Part shown: positions 36,001 to 46,600 of the stretch, piece by piece | Layout of the letters: the number at the start of each line of letters is the position of its first letter | Position numbering within the stretch: the stretch's first letter is position 1 | Assembly (NCBI GenBank): GCA_022478985.1 | Contig: JAKSZP010006712.1 | Coordinates: 107,667 to 171,666 of the forward strand | From: Massospora cicadina | Lineage: Eukaryota > Entomophthoromycota > Entomophthoromycetes > Entomophthorales > Entomophthoraceae | DNA length: 64,000 nt | Direction of reading: 5' to 3' | Position numbers and translations under genes: made by a program | The notes under the pieces: model-generated | Databases searched by the model: none | Seen by the model: only the letters and a program-made list of their open reading frames with translations | What the model was told of the DNA's origin: nothing

Positions 36001-36798
36001 CAAATTCTGGGATTATGGCCTCGTGTTTGAACCAATCAGATATTTTGGGTAATTTTATGTTCTCCAAGTATAGCTTCCTCCAGGTTGACATCTGTGTGTG
36101 AGTTCAGGTTGGCGAGAGCTGCACTTAAATGAGTTAGTGTTTGGAGAAATTGATCTTTTTTGTTTCAAATTTAGAGACATATGAGTGGTGGGTTTTTGGT
36201 GCGAGGATGTAGTTGAAAGGCTCATTGAGATGAGCGTTCCCTCGCATATGTTGGGGTGAGTCATGTGGGAAAGGAGTGGAGACCTGGGGGGAGGGTGTCA
36301 TAGAGGCCAAGGGATGTCTCCATTGCACAGAACTCAATGTACCCTGGTAGGTATCCCCTAGAGTTGCCATCGGTCCATGTTGGGGTTATCCCAGCAGTTG
36401 AAATCACCCAACAGGATGGTATCTGGAGGGAAGTTGAGTGTTGGGATGGCTTCAAGGAATTGGTTCCTCTCAGCTGCGGCTCACGGTGCATAGATACATG
36501 CTATCAAAATTGTATCCTCTTAGTTTGCAATCATTGTGGCCAGGATGCAGCCATGCAGATTTGAAAAGGAGTTAGCTATTTTTCATTTTTTGTTGTTTCA
36601 GATGACCACCCCACAGTGGGACGTCCATACTGACTGGGATGATAAGACCCTGGTTGACCAGGATTCTTCTTCCCCTTGTAGACAATGGGTTTCTTGGATG
36701 GCCAAGATGTCTACAAGGGGTTTTCGCAGAAATTCCAGCTTTTTGGCTTGGGACGTTTGAGCCCTGGCTCCCATGATGTTTAGCGTCCATATTAACAC
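33100..36798 (-). pseudogene. LINE-3 ORF2 (endonuclease, RT, zinc domain)
   Basis: Minus-strand motifs: DILAIQETHC (endonuclease catalytic Glu), GDFNCWDNP (Gly-Asp-x-Asn), ANWCPIALSNTDTKLLTKIL (RT fingers), SPNQFGFTPGCSIWTN, VFLDQKKAYDSVSWPYL (palm), LAFADDYLTG (active site FADD intact, near 34.76 kb), then MCIICGGDGTLHHRL (C-terminal zinc domain, CX2C...H). Frameshifts separate these. It provides the informative third sequence for reading mutations in LINE-1 and LINE-2; for example it has Leu (TTG) where both others have TAG. Confidence 0.85.
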
Positions 36799-38100
36799 TG
36801 AGGTGCCCGCGGCGCCTCAGGAGCAGTTAAGAGGTCCATCCAGCCCTAGCCACCGTTCATTGCCTTAAACTTTCTCCATGTGATTGGCCAGTCCACTCTT
36901 AGTCACTATCTGATTCCTTACCTTGTGTTGATTCCTTGCAGGTCTTGCAGTTTTTGGGGTTTGCGTTAGGTTTTTCCATTCATGGCTTTTTGTGATTTGG
37001 TGCAGTGCGCTGATTGGATTCTGTGGTTTTGGGGTTTGACTTTGAAAAATTGGGTTCCACATTTTCGCCTGTAGTGAAGCTGAATTGTAATGGTAAGTTT
37101 GTTTGATTAAAACATGAGGTTATTCAGTCAAATTGTTGAGAAATTTTCAGCTTGGGCTTTCTGCTATGGTTGGGTGGCTCAGTTGATTTCTTCCATGGCC
37201 TCCTCAGCTAGGGAATTTTTTTCTGATTGGTTGGCTCGGTTGATTTCCTCTATGTCCTCCTGGATTTGGCTGGGGTCATTGGAGGAGGCCACAAATGATG
37301 CAGCCTTGGCCGCTGCCCATTTGTGGGCCTTCTGTACCTCTTTTCATGATTTTGGTGATACTGGGTCTATGAGGATGTATTGCTCATCCTCTCCCAGAGG
37401 AAGGCATGGTTGGCGTCGACCATCTTGACAAAGGTCTCTTCATCTTCATCCATGGCATCATCGCAGAAGTCTGGGGCCAAGATGCCCTCCTTCATGGGGC
37501 ATGCGTGTTCCTTGTGCCCCAATGCAGTGCAATGGTTGCAGATAGGCGGTGCGCATTCCAGTGTGATGCGGAATGACTTTGACATTCCCCCATCTTGAAG
37601 GTGAAGCACCACTTTTCGTGAGAATCTTGTTAGGTCTGTAGCCACATAGGGGACTGGGTTTATCATGGCAATCTCCTTTCCTGTGTACAGGTTCAGCATC
37701 AAGTGAAATCACCATAATTATAGTTGTTTTATTTCTCCATAGCAGCGGAGTCTAATTTGGAGCTCCTCCTTGATCAGCTTGTGAGGAAGGTTGGTAGGGA
37801 GCGAGTCAAAGAAGATGAATAAAGTGTTCTATTTGTTCCATCTGGTGCATGCAGTGCACACAATTTGTTTGCCCTTAGGGAGGACAATCTCAACGCAGAC
37901 TTTTGCAGTGGCATCTTATCTTCTTCAGTTTCAAAACCCATAATGATCCAGATGCAGTGGATGGTATGGGTGGTAATGTACACCACATGGGGAAAGGGGA
38001 GGCCTGTGCCTCGCCCACCTTCTCCCACAGAGTTGAGGACTCAACCTAAGAAGATTCAGAGCCCATGCTCCAACTTCAATAGGGGTTGGGCGTATTGGAT

Positions 38101-38648
38101 TTCCATGTATTATTTTGTTATGTGGTAAACTCCATATTGGAATTCTGATAGAAATTACAATAAGCAGGCACTACAAAGGCTATAAAATTATTAGTTGCAT
38201 GGCTCTAGCAAAGATAGACACAAGTTCAACAGAAGTTATTAGTTCCATTGCTATAATTGATTCCAATAAGAAATACAAAATCCTGTATTTTTTAGTACTA
38301 GATGGTACAAAATCCTGTATTAATAGACCAAAATTAGGCTACGCAAGACAAAAACAGAGGTACTTTATTCATTAGAAGTGAAAGATATTTATAGGGGCAA
38401 ATTTAGTAGTTCTTCATAGGGATTTTAGAGCTGCACCTGAGGTAAGATCTTTCATATTAAATGACTGATATTGCTGATTATTAATGCCATGCTTTTGATG
38501 GTCAGATTTGATAGGATTCTTATTATATGAGACCAACTTTTGGTATGATATTTTTCCTCATTGGATAGCTTAGCATCATCCTTCAGAGGATGTTATTAAC
38601 TCCAAAGGATTGATCATCAATCTATCTGATAATTGGATATCTCTGACA
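38101..38648 (-). repeat. Solo LTR (548 bp) inside LINE-3 ORF1
   Basis: Flanked by the 5-bp direct repeat TGGAT at 38096-38100 and 38649-38653. LINE-1 has no counterpart of this block in ORF1. The minus strand begins TGTCAGAGATATCC and contains CCTATAAATATC followed by AATAAAG about 25 bases on, the TATA box and polyadenylation signal of a minus-oriented LTR. The plus-strand left edge reads TTCCATG rather than TG, so one edge has mutated. Confidence 0.65.
38290..38305 (-). mobile_element. Tiny TSD-flanked insert, copy C (16 bp)
   Basis: Minus-strand CCATCTAGTACTAAAA, the 3' end of the shared core plus As, lies between two perfect copies of the 16-mer TACAAAATCCTGTATT (38274-38289, 38306-38321). 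It is cut short at its 5' end compared with copies A, B and D. It sits inside the solo LTR that itself sits in LINE-3, so it is a third-level insertion. Confidence 0.8.
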
Positions 38649-38981
38649 TGGATTTTGCAATCTTAATAGACCGAGATATCAAATCTCAATCTTAAATAAT
38701 TTTGGTCATCATAGTTGAATCCCCAACGCTCCACAAACCTGGGCAGTGTTTGGGTTTGTGGTTTATTGGGGGCATTGGTTCCCAGTCCCCTCCGGGGCGT
38801 TTTTTCTTCCTTTGGCGCGCCATTTTGTCCATTGCCTGATATGGCTTTCATCCAGTTTAATTAGGTTTTGTTAAAGTCACTCATCTCACCTGTGTGATTA
38901 TTAGAATTTTCTGTTTAAATCAAATCATTGTAACTAACATTACCATCATGAGAAAGAAAAGCGTTGTAGGAGCTAACCATT

Positions 38982-41267
38982 CTCCTACTGCTTTTCATTT
39001 GTCTGGGCATATGCTTTTCCCTTTTTGAACATTACATTTTCCAGTAATAGTATGAAGTTCTTTATAAAGCTCACAATTCAGTATGTTTCATCTTAAGATT
39101 TAATTTTTTTTGCCTTTAAAAACCTTTAGTACACATGAGGAGTGTTATCAGGCTTTTTCCCAATGTGCGTAAAGTCTCCACTTCGAGTTGCCAAATGGCT
39201 TACTTTTTTACTTACCACTTATTTGAATTTAATTAATAGTTTATTGAGAGATGCATTTTCATGTAGAAGAGAAAAAATAATCAATAACTTTACATTATTA
39301 TTTGGTCAATCAATGCTTTTCTGGGCTGAAGGCCCAAATATCCTTAATCAATTCTAAATATTGTAACATTGTCCAATTCCCATTTACCAAAGTTAATTAT
39401 TTGAATAAGATACTTGTATAAATTGCATTGACAATCACTTTCCGAGAAGCTTAGGCGATTTCTCCCTATTTCCAATTAGTCACTATTCTCCCTAGCCCTA
39501 TTAAAGTGCTAGGATGATACCCCCTCGGTTTGGGACCATCTAGTACTAAAAAAGTGCTAGGATGATATCAAATAGAGGACTTTTCTTATTAAAAGTTAAA
39601 TTTTGCTTAGCTGTATACTAGAGACTTTTCCTGTTTTAATAAACAAAGATTTTCTTTGGCAACGGTTAATCCACCAAGAGATTGCCCCAGAGATCTAAGG
39701 TCTAATATGAGATTCCGCTGGTGCTACTAGCAACGAATTAATGTGTAGCCTTTAGAGTGCCCAGCCTTAAAAATTTATTAGAAACTCAGCAAGAGTCCTC
39801 CTTGGTCTTGGAGAAAACAAGTATTTCATCCAGGTCTGTGACGCAGAATCTCCTAATTAGATTGCCTAGGTGTTGTCAATAATATGTTGATGACTCTGGT
39901 ATATTCTTTAGTTTAAAGGTATATCCTTAATTAAATACTAACATGTGGATGAATAAAGTTAGTATAATGCTAATGTTTTAGAAACATGAGGGCTAATAAT
40001 TTGCATCAACAAGCTATTATTTTAGAATTATTGGCTACCCACAATCATCTAGGAGGTGGTGTCCATCATTGGAATGGGGTAAAGATCCGGCTCAGTTATT
40101 GCAAATAGTCATTGGTATTCTACACATTACTTGAAATCGCCACTTGAATTACAGACAAGGAGTATGTGAGAAACTACCAAGGTCCTTTATATAACAATAT
40201 ACCCCACTCCATAATCTCCTAAATACACATATAGGCCTTCCCTTGACTAAAAATAGGGATAAAATTGGAAATACTTCGGAATTTAAGAGTTGTTTTTTGA
40301 CTAAAATAAGAAGAACAGAGCAACAGGTTTTATAGCGGTGGCATTGGTTTTCAAATAAGTGTGCATATGCCTTAAAAACCTCTGGTGTATCTACAATTGG
40401 CCTTTCAGGTGCACCACGTTCAAGCTAGACCTTCCTCTACACATCTGAAGAGGTTATGGATAATGATGCCTTGCTTTTTAAATAAAGCGCAACCAAATGT
40501 TTATCTAGGTAAACTGTGGTGAGACTTATGAAACTAGCTCATGATCATGATAATATGGTCGTCAGATCTAAGTTAATAGAAAAATAAGATTCCTGGTATC
40601 AGGTTGATCATTAATGAGCCATTTACTAAGTCAGCTTGACCAAAACCTTCCACTGAAGGAGCTTAGAATAACTTAATAGATATTCTCACATGATTAGGGA
40701 CTGATGGAGATGGCTTCTGGATTGGCCCCTCCACTTCCTGCACCACAGAGAGAATGACTTAAACCAATGTTTTAATGATGTCATCTCTAAAGGCGTACAA
40801 TGAGGACCTCAACTGAGAAGTCATTCTATTTTTATTTGAGAGATTTTGAACATAGGGAACCATGTAAGTCATCTTGGCATTGCATCAATGTTCGCACTAT
40901 AAATATATGAATTCTATTCTTTCAATAGAGTAGTTCATACACCCCATTTTTGTTTTCTTTAACCCCTCATGATAGCATAACAGATTTTAGCCCTAGTGTA
41001 ATTGGTCTAACACCCATCTGTGATATCTTGTGTTTATTTACTTACTTTGTACTTATACTGATACTTACAATAATGATTAGATCATTTCTTAGTAATAATT
41101 TTGCCCCGCAGTCCCTGGTTTTATATTTGGTGGCCAAACGTTGTATTGACTTACTATTGATAAACCATAATCACTGTCAGTGATAATCTAATTCACTTAA
41201 CCTACTAATCAACAAATCCCGTGGCCTTGGTTACCATACTACACTTTATATTATTTTATTTGTGATA
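38982..41267. other. AT-rich DNA without recognisable genes
   Basis: About 2.3 kb. Apart from tiny insert B at 39520 I see only short open frames, one of them (40950-41183) hydrophobic by virtue of T-rich codons and without family resemblance. Likely decayed repeats; nothing supports a host gene. Confidence 0.4.
39520..39550 (+). mobile_element. Tiny TSD-flanked insert, copy B (31 bp)
   Basis: CCCCCTCGGTTT followed by the core GGGACCATCTAGTACTA and As, flanked by the perfect 17-mer AAAGTGCTAGGATGATA at 39503-39519 and 39551-39567. It starts with five Cs exactly as copy D does, which suggests a defined 5' end of the unit and not random truncation. The nick implied on the minus strand is TTT/AA, the L1 endonuclease preference. 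Confidence 0.9.
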
Positions 41268-41484
41268 TCAACTGTTGGTGTCATGTACCCATGACATAAT
41301 AGTGGGGATCAACCCCAAAGATAAGGCTGGGCGCTTGGAGGCCCAAAAGGTGAAGCTGCAGGGCCTCCCAGACCTGAAGCACACCCTAGACCAGCGCTGG
41401 ATAAGGGCAATATATGCCCAGGTTGGTCCTAGTGGGGTGCCGAGTGCCCAGCCCCTGACGATGGGCCAAGCATTTAAAAAATTT

Positions 41485-41600
41485 ATTTACCAAATAAAGG
41501 CGGATGGTTTGGTTCGCTTAGTTGAAGAACAAGGGTTCAAAACCTGTTCCACCTACAAAATAAAGCGCTTGGGTCAAATCCAACTTCAGTCAATAACTTG
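41485..41600 (+). other. Possible SINE-like pol III segment
   Basis: A T-arm-like hairpin with B box GGTTCAAAACC (stem ACAGG/CCTGT) is preceded by CGCTTAGTTG, which resembles an A box. The A-to-B spacing of about 17 bases is too short for a normal tRNA and no TSD was found. It resembles SINE-2 only in the AGTTCAAAACC part. Weak. Confidence 0.2.
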
Positions 41601-41949
41601 AGTGAAGTCTGTTTTTGCCTATTTTACTAACTCAGATGGCAGTATCACCCTATTGGTGAGCCACTGATTTGGGCCCTCTGCAGCATAACCCCAATTTCCC
41701 CGTCTGAACTTAAATACGTTTTCCCCAACCAACATTCCTTGTTGGTCAACTCCCAAAATAAACCTTTACCCCATTTTACACTATTTTGAATTTTATATGA
41801 TGTTCCAAATGCTCCTGTGTGTGAACCTCTTCAAAGAGGTTTCGCGTTCCATTACCCTTGCCATTGCAAGGACCTTGCAGCTCTCACCTCGTGCACTGTT
41901 TGTTCGCCCAGGTTCCCTCCAACCTAGGTCATTTATCCCCTATTGACAT

Positions 41950-42231
41950 ATGCACCACATCGTTTTTACTGGTGCTTTTCTTATAATATTCGCAATTTTA
42001 TGCCTAAGCGATTATGGCTCCAGCACCCTCTGCTGGGCTCTAATCACTCTGGCCCTAACGGCTAGTTCCCTAGCGTTGGTCTGTTGCACCATGCACTGCC
42101 ACTATGGGAACAGGAGTTTTATAGACACTCTCCTTACAGTTGGGATTTTTGCCCATATTCCCAGCCTGCTAGATTACCAGAAATTACTAGGGAATAATTC
42201 CCTAATGCGAGATCAATTGGAAATTAGTTGA
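41950..42231 (+). CDS. Small hydrophobic ORF in the GC-richer island, 93 codons
   Basis: ATG-initiated open frame with three hydrophobic segments, at about residues 4-19 (IVFTGAFLIIFAILCL), 27-46 (LCWALITLALTASSLALVCC) and 57-71, the pattern of a small multi-span membrane protein. Codons are far less A/T-biased than those of the surrounding DNA. I recognise no family, and no upstream promoter is evident. A splice-like donor GTAAGT lies about 195 bases downstream. It may be a real gene or exon carried by the island, or a chance frame in GC-rich DNA. Confidence 0.25.
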   Translation: MHHIVFTGAFLIIFAILCLSDYGSSTLCWALITLALTASSLALVCCTMHCHYGNRSFIDTLLTVGIFAHIPSLLDYQKLLGNNSLMRDQLEIS

Positions 42232-42737
42232 CTCTGATTTTGGAATAACTATGTTTGGGGATTTCTAGGGTATTCTCCTAGTTGTATCCATTGGGGATTG
42301 ATCTTGATGAATGCTTAAGATCTCATTGGGTGGAGTTGCTAACAAAGAGGGGCATCTGATAGTGACTACCTATCAAGTGTACCAATTGGGATAAGTTGGG
42401 TTTCATCACCAACTGATTGGGAATGTAAGTAGTAAGTTTTGAGGCAAGTGATGTCGCCTGCAACTAGCAAATCGATCAGTTGGTTTGTGACCTGCCTTAA
42501 TGGGTAACAAGTTCCATTACCTAAGCAGGTTGCTAGCCAAGTATGGTTGGTTCAATTAGATTGAGAGGAAAACGTTTGGGACACGTTTTCTGACTCTTTC
42601 AATTTTAGGTCTCGAGGATGTCTAATGACAGAATCCTAGCTAGGATGGGGAAGACCATCACTGATGAGATGAGGATGGGTGAAACAATGGCAATGGCTGC
42701 CATTTCATTGAAGAGGTGTCAACTAAGGGTTAGATGA

Positions 42738-43346
42738 CCAAATCCCCACTATATAAAATCCCTAGAATTCACTTATAATAAAAAAACAGTCTATATATAG
42801 TAAAAACAAGTTCAATAGTTATACAGTTTTCATATGGTATAAAGTTTGAGTAGTAAAATTTATTAACTTTGAATTGTTCTATTCTTCTCAAGGATATTAT
42901 TGCTGTGTGCAATAATTGGGAGACTCTTTATGTAAAAAGATTAAAGATCTGAGTGGGGATCTAGAGAAGAAGCAAAAACAATAGGGAATTGCTGCCAAAT
43001 GTATGTCAAACTGGAGAAACTATCACCAGGGAATCTCAGAAAAGATTGGATTGGACAGTACGAGGGAGCGAATTCCTATTTTTGTGAAATCTCAAGTATT
43101 TTGAGCAGAAATACTGGCTGAGCGTTGGGCCAAGATCTAAGAATTATATTCAACTACGGATAATAGTCATCATACTATTATCAACCAATAATATAAAGTA
43201 CTATACAACACAGATGAATTGCACAAGAACCAAACCTGTGAAAGTATTAAGTTTAAAAGGGGTTATTTGCTGATAATAACCAGACCCATAAATTTTTACA
43301 CTAAATTTGCCACACATCAGCATTTAACTAATAATAGGTCCCTATT
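42738..43346. other. AT-rich spacer, nothing recognised
   Basis: About 600 bases between the GC-richer island and the E6 element. I see only A/T-rich text and no open frame of note. Confidence 0.4.
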
Positions 43347-43547
43347 TGTATTATTACTCTCTGTTTTACGATCTCTTGGCAAAAAGTAAGAGTAAATGAT
43401 AACTACTCAGAGGTGTATATTTCAGACAACAGAAGTTGGAAATTAAACTTCTCAAGAAGTTTTGAGGTTTCTACTAATTCTCAATAGGCTGGACATATTT
43501 CCATCCTAGAAATTTGACATTAAACAAAAAATTGGCTTTTAAAAATT
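43347..43547 (-). repeat. E6 3' LTR, left part
   Basis: Matches the beginning of the right LTR: ACGATCTCTTGGCAAAAAG against GCGCTCTCTTAGTAACAAG, followed by GAGTAAATGATAACTACTCA against GGGTAAATGATTGGCTTCTC. It breaks off at the LINE-1 target site, whose 16-nt TSD copy (43532-43547) is LTR sequence. Confidence 0.6.
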
Positions 43548-43649
43548 TTAAATTTATTGTGAGGAAGGCCGACCATGGGATGGACACTTCCAAATATGAC
43601 TCAGGACAGATAAACTTAGTACTGGGGGAGGCACCCTAGAGAAGTGATG

Positions 43650-46600
43650 CTATCTCTTGTTGCCAGCGGGAACACCACTTATGGGGAGGGGGAGGGAACG
43701 TATGAAGGGGCCGTAGCCACTATTGCGCACGTGTGGAGGAAGGGGTCTGATTTGATGAACCAGACTGGGAACCAGGAGGAGACCAGCTGTTGGACGCGGT
43801 GGGAGGTATCCAAACATCCACGCTTGAAAGTGATCCACCAAATGAGACTGGAATCTGTGGACAGTTTCTGGGAGGGTGGGGGTGGAGTCTGCGATGGCAT
43901 CTAAGACAATCGTGTGGATGATCCACATGGCGATTGCAACCACCAGAGCATGGAGGGAGGGTGGAAGGGAGGAGGCCATTGATAGAGCAAACATATCTCT
44001 TGACAGACTGAAGGGATGCGTTTGATCCTGGCCCAGCAGACGTTGAACTTCGCGCCATATCACTTTAGAGGTGGGGCACTTCTCCAGGCGGTGGAACAGC
44101 GTTCCATACTGGCCGCACATGACACAGGATGAGTGTAAAGCGTTAGAGCGCTCAGCTGTATGATACACCTGCCTCAGGCAGCGCCACACATGGGAGCGGA
44201 CTTGAGGCTGCAACAGAGGGTGATGTACATATTTCTAGATAGTCTTTTGGGTCTCAGTGGAATAAGGGATGTCCATCATGTCCAGGTAGTCCACCCTGGA
44301 TAGGACATGGGGTCAAATGGGGATCACGGTATCATGGATGGGTAGCCCCTGTACCTCTTGTGTGAACTGAGGAGAGGGGCGGCCTCTTTGGGTTGTATGT
44401 CCACTAATACGAATTCTCCACTCTGCGCTCTGCATGGAGAGTAGGATTCGTTTGTAGTGGGTTTTTGTCCCATGAGGACCTGTGGCCGATGTGTGTGATG
44501 CGAGGTATTTCATCAGGGAGTGGGGGTTTGATGAATTGTTGAGGCCCAAGGCTCAGGAGAAGTCGGAGCGGGCTGCGCGGGACCAGTGTTGGGATGGGAG
44601 TGTAGGAGCGGTGACGGCCGCGATCCAGGTGCCCAGGATCTGGCAGCATGGGCTTTGAAGTCAAGCAGGCCCATGCCACCATGATGATGAGGGCCAAACA
44701 TGACCTCTAGCTGCACTTGTGGAGGGCGGCCTGACCAAAGCCATCCTTGCATCAAGGCATACAAGGATTTGAAAAAGCTTGGGGAGAAGGGGATGGCGTG
44801 GGCTCCGAACCAGACTTTGGATAGGAGCATAGAGTTGGCTAAAACAACTCTGCCAGTAAGGGAAGTAGGGTGGGATCTGAGAGAGGCGATTCACTTCGTC
44901 ACGTTGTCCAAAATAGGCACTCCATTACTGCTGACGCATATCCGCCTGCCTCCATCCACACGCCCTGATGGCGCACCGGTCCTATGGTAGGACTTGGCAC
45001 GAAGGGGAGCACCAGTGGAGCGGTGTGTGTTGAGTTAGTAAGGCGTGGACGTGGGCGAGCAGATGGGCTGGGTTGGGAACTAATTGCTGTGGCCCAGCAG
45101 TTCTGAAACTGACCAAGGAGGATGATTTTGGTTTTGGAGGCGTTCAGTGCCGCGTTGCTTACCCAGGAATATTCCTGGATGAGAGCTTCAAGCGCACGTG
45201 CACTTGATTATTAGACACCCCAACCACACAATCATCTATGAACGCCAATATCTTGACTGGGGCTTGGCCTGGCACATGGACCCCAGTGAGTTGGGCATTC
45301 ACATTTCGCAGTAGTGGGTCAAGGCTGAAGTTGTATAAGAGTGGGCTGAGGGGGTCCCCTTGTCACAGGCCCCTTTGAGGGCGGACTACTTCCGATAGGA
45401 AGCCAGGGCCACGCACTGCCATTGTTGCAGATTCCGTGAGCAGCATCACACAGTTTATGAAGCGGGGGGGTAGGCGGAATTGATAAAGCAGGCCCTTAGG
45501 TATTCCTAGTTTACTCTATCATAGGCCTTTTGTTGGTCCAAGAATACAAGTGCCCCAGAGGCTGTGGACTGACATACGTTAGCCACAGAGTGCACGTTAT
45601 CCCAAATCGACCTTCTGGGGATGAAACCGAATTGTTCTGGGGAGATGGTGGCAGATGCTACAGTCCCTAATGAGTTAGTCATAATTTTTGTTAAAATTTT
45701 GGTGTCTGTGTTTGTTAGAGAAATGGGGCGCCAGTTGGCTAAGTCAAGCTTATCCCCTTTTCTTTTTTTTAGTACTAGATGGTCCCAACCCAAGGGGGGC
45801 TTATCCCCTTTCTTGAAGAGTGTGACAGTAAAGGCCTCATGACCTCCTGGTAGGAGGCGCGTTTCCAACAGGCTTAGGTTAAGTGAGGCAAGCATAAGTG
45901 GGGATATATATTTGAAATATTTTTTGTAGAACTCATATGGAATGCCATCTGGGCCTGGGCATTTTTGGTTTGGTGCACCATGAATGGCTGTCCATAATTC
46001 GTTTGGAGTAATTAAATTCATTATTTCCAGGTATTGGAAGATGGTGTAGATATGAGCTCAGTCGAGAAATTCTGCCACTTCAGCTGGCTAAATTGGTTCA
46101 GCTCAGTACAACTTGGAGTAATATTTTTACATTTCGATTGCCACTTCAGCCAGTGTATCCACAATAGAATTATCCGATCTTTGCACCTGTGTGCAGGCCA
46201 CGCTCTGGTGTGGTGAAAATTTTTTTTAAAGAAATATGCGGTGCACTTGTCGCCTTTTGTGATGCACGTGGCCCTGTATTGAACACAAACCTGATGTTTG
46301 TGTTGCCTTTAGAGTGCGTTGAGGTGGGCAGCTGCCTCCGCCCACTTCTGGCCCCAGGCAGGGCTGTATCCTGTAGCTGGAATGTTGGACTCCAAGTGTG
46401 CCAATTCTGCCAGAGCGCATGAGATAACTGCCAATGTGGCTCATGAGCGTCTGGAGGAGAGATGGCGAGAGTGGCAGATGGTGTCCTCTTTGAAAGTTGC
46501 CCATGTGGAAATGGGGTCCATACAAAATGGTGCAACAAACTTTTTTGCCAAAGTTGCCTCTTCCACCCACATGGAAAATCATGGCGATGCGAGCTCGGGA

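Larger units (their letters stand above)
37367..38860 (-). pseudogene. LINE-3 ORF1 with zinc knuckle, split by a solo LTR
   Basis: ORF1 proteins of L1-type LINEs bind the element RNA. The C-terminal piece (37367-37702) contains CNHCTALGHKEHAC, a CX2CX4HX4C knuckle with all ligands, aligned with the LINE-1 knuckle CTHCDTFSHKAHVC. The middle piece (HVVYITTHTIHCIW) aligns with LINE-1 MVYVAPHSMSHGW. The N-terminal piece begins at an ATG near 38.85 kb and is rich in Lys, Pro and Gln. The pieces are in different frames and separated by the LTR at 38101-38648. Confidence 0.75.
33080..38964 (-). mobile_element. LINE-3: near full-length L1-like LINE
   Basis: Bounded by the perfect 17-nt TSD TGTAGGAGCTAACCATT at 33063-33079 and 38965-38981. 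The minus-strand 5' end starts CTTTTCTTTCTC, the same as LINE-1, so this is the true 5' end of the family. The 3' tail is TTAAATAAAATAAAA. After removing the solo LTR at 38101-38648 the length is about 5.3 kb, equal to LINE-1. Both ORFs are broken. It is the most diverged of the three LINE copies here. Confidence 0.9.
41274..42718. other. GC-richer island of 1.4 kb, probable insertion
   Basis: Composition changes sharply at both ends from AT-rich DNA to a sequence near half GC. The edges carry short direct repeats: TCAACT at 41268-41273 and 42719-42724, or alternatively GGTGTCA at 41277-41283 and 42715-42721. Inside are two open frames (41275-41601, no ATG near its start; 41950-42231), an AATAAA at 41757 and splice-like signals (GTAAGT at 42425; CTGAC then TTTTAG at about 42590-42609). 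I cannot say whether it is a mobile element, a captured host segment or a gene. Confidence 0.4.

Noticed and set aside
38960..41230. Protein-coding host genes in the AT-rich spacers
   Set aside because: Only short frames without motifs; hydrophobic stretches there follow from T-rich codons.
45761..45798. Tiny inserts as fragments of 5S rRNA
   Set aside because: AGTACTAGATGG vaguely resembles the AGTACTTGGATGG part of 5S rRNA, but only in the orientation opposite to the A-tail, and the match stops after about a dozen bases.
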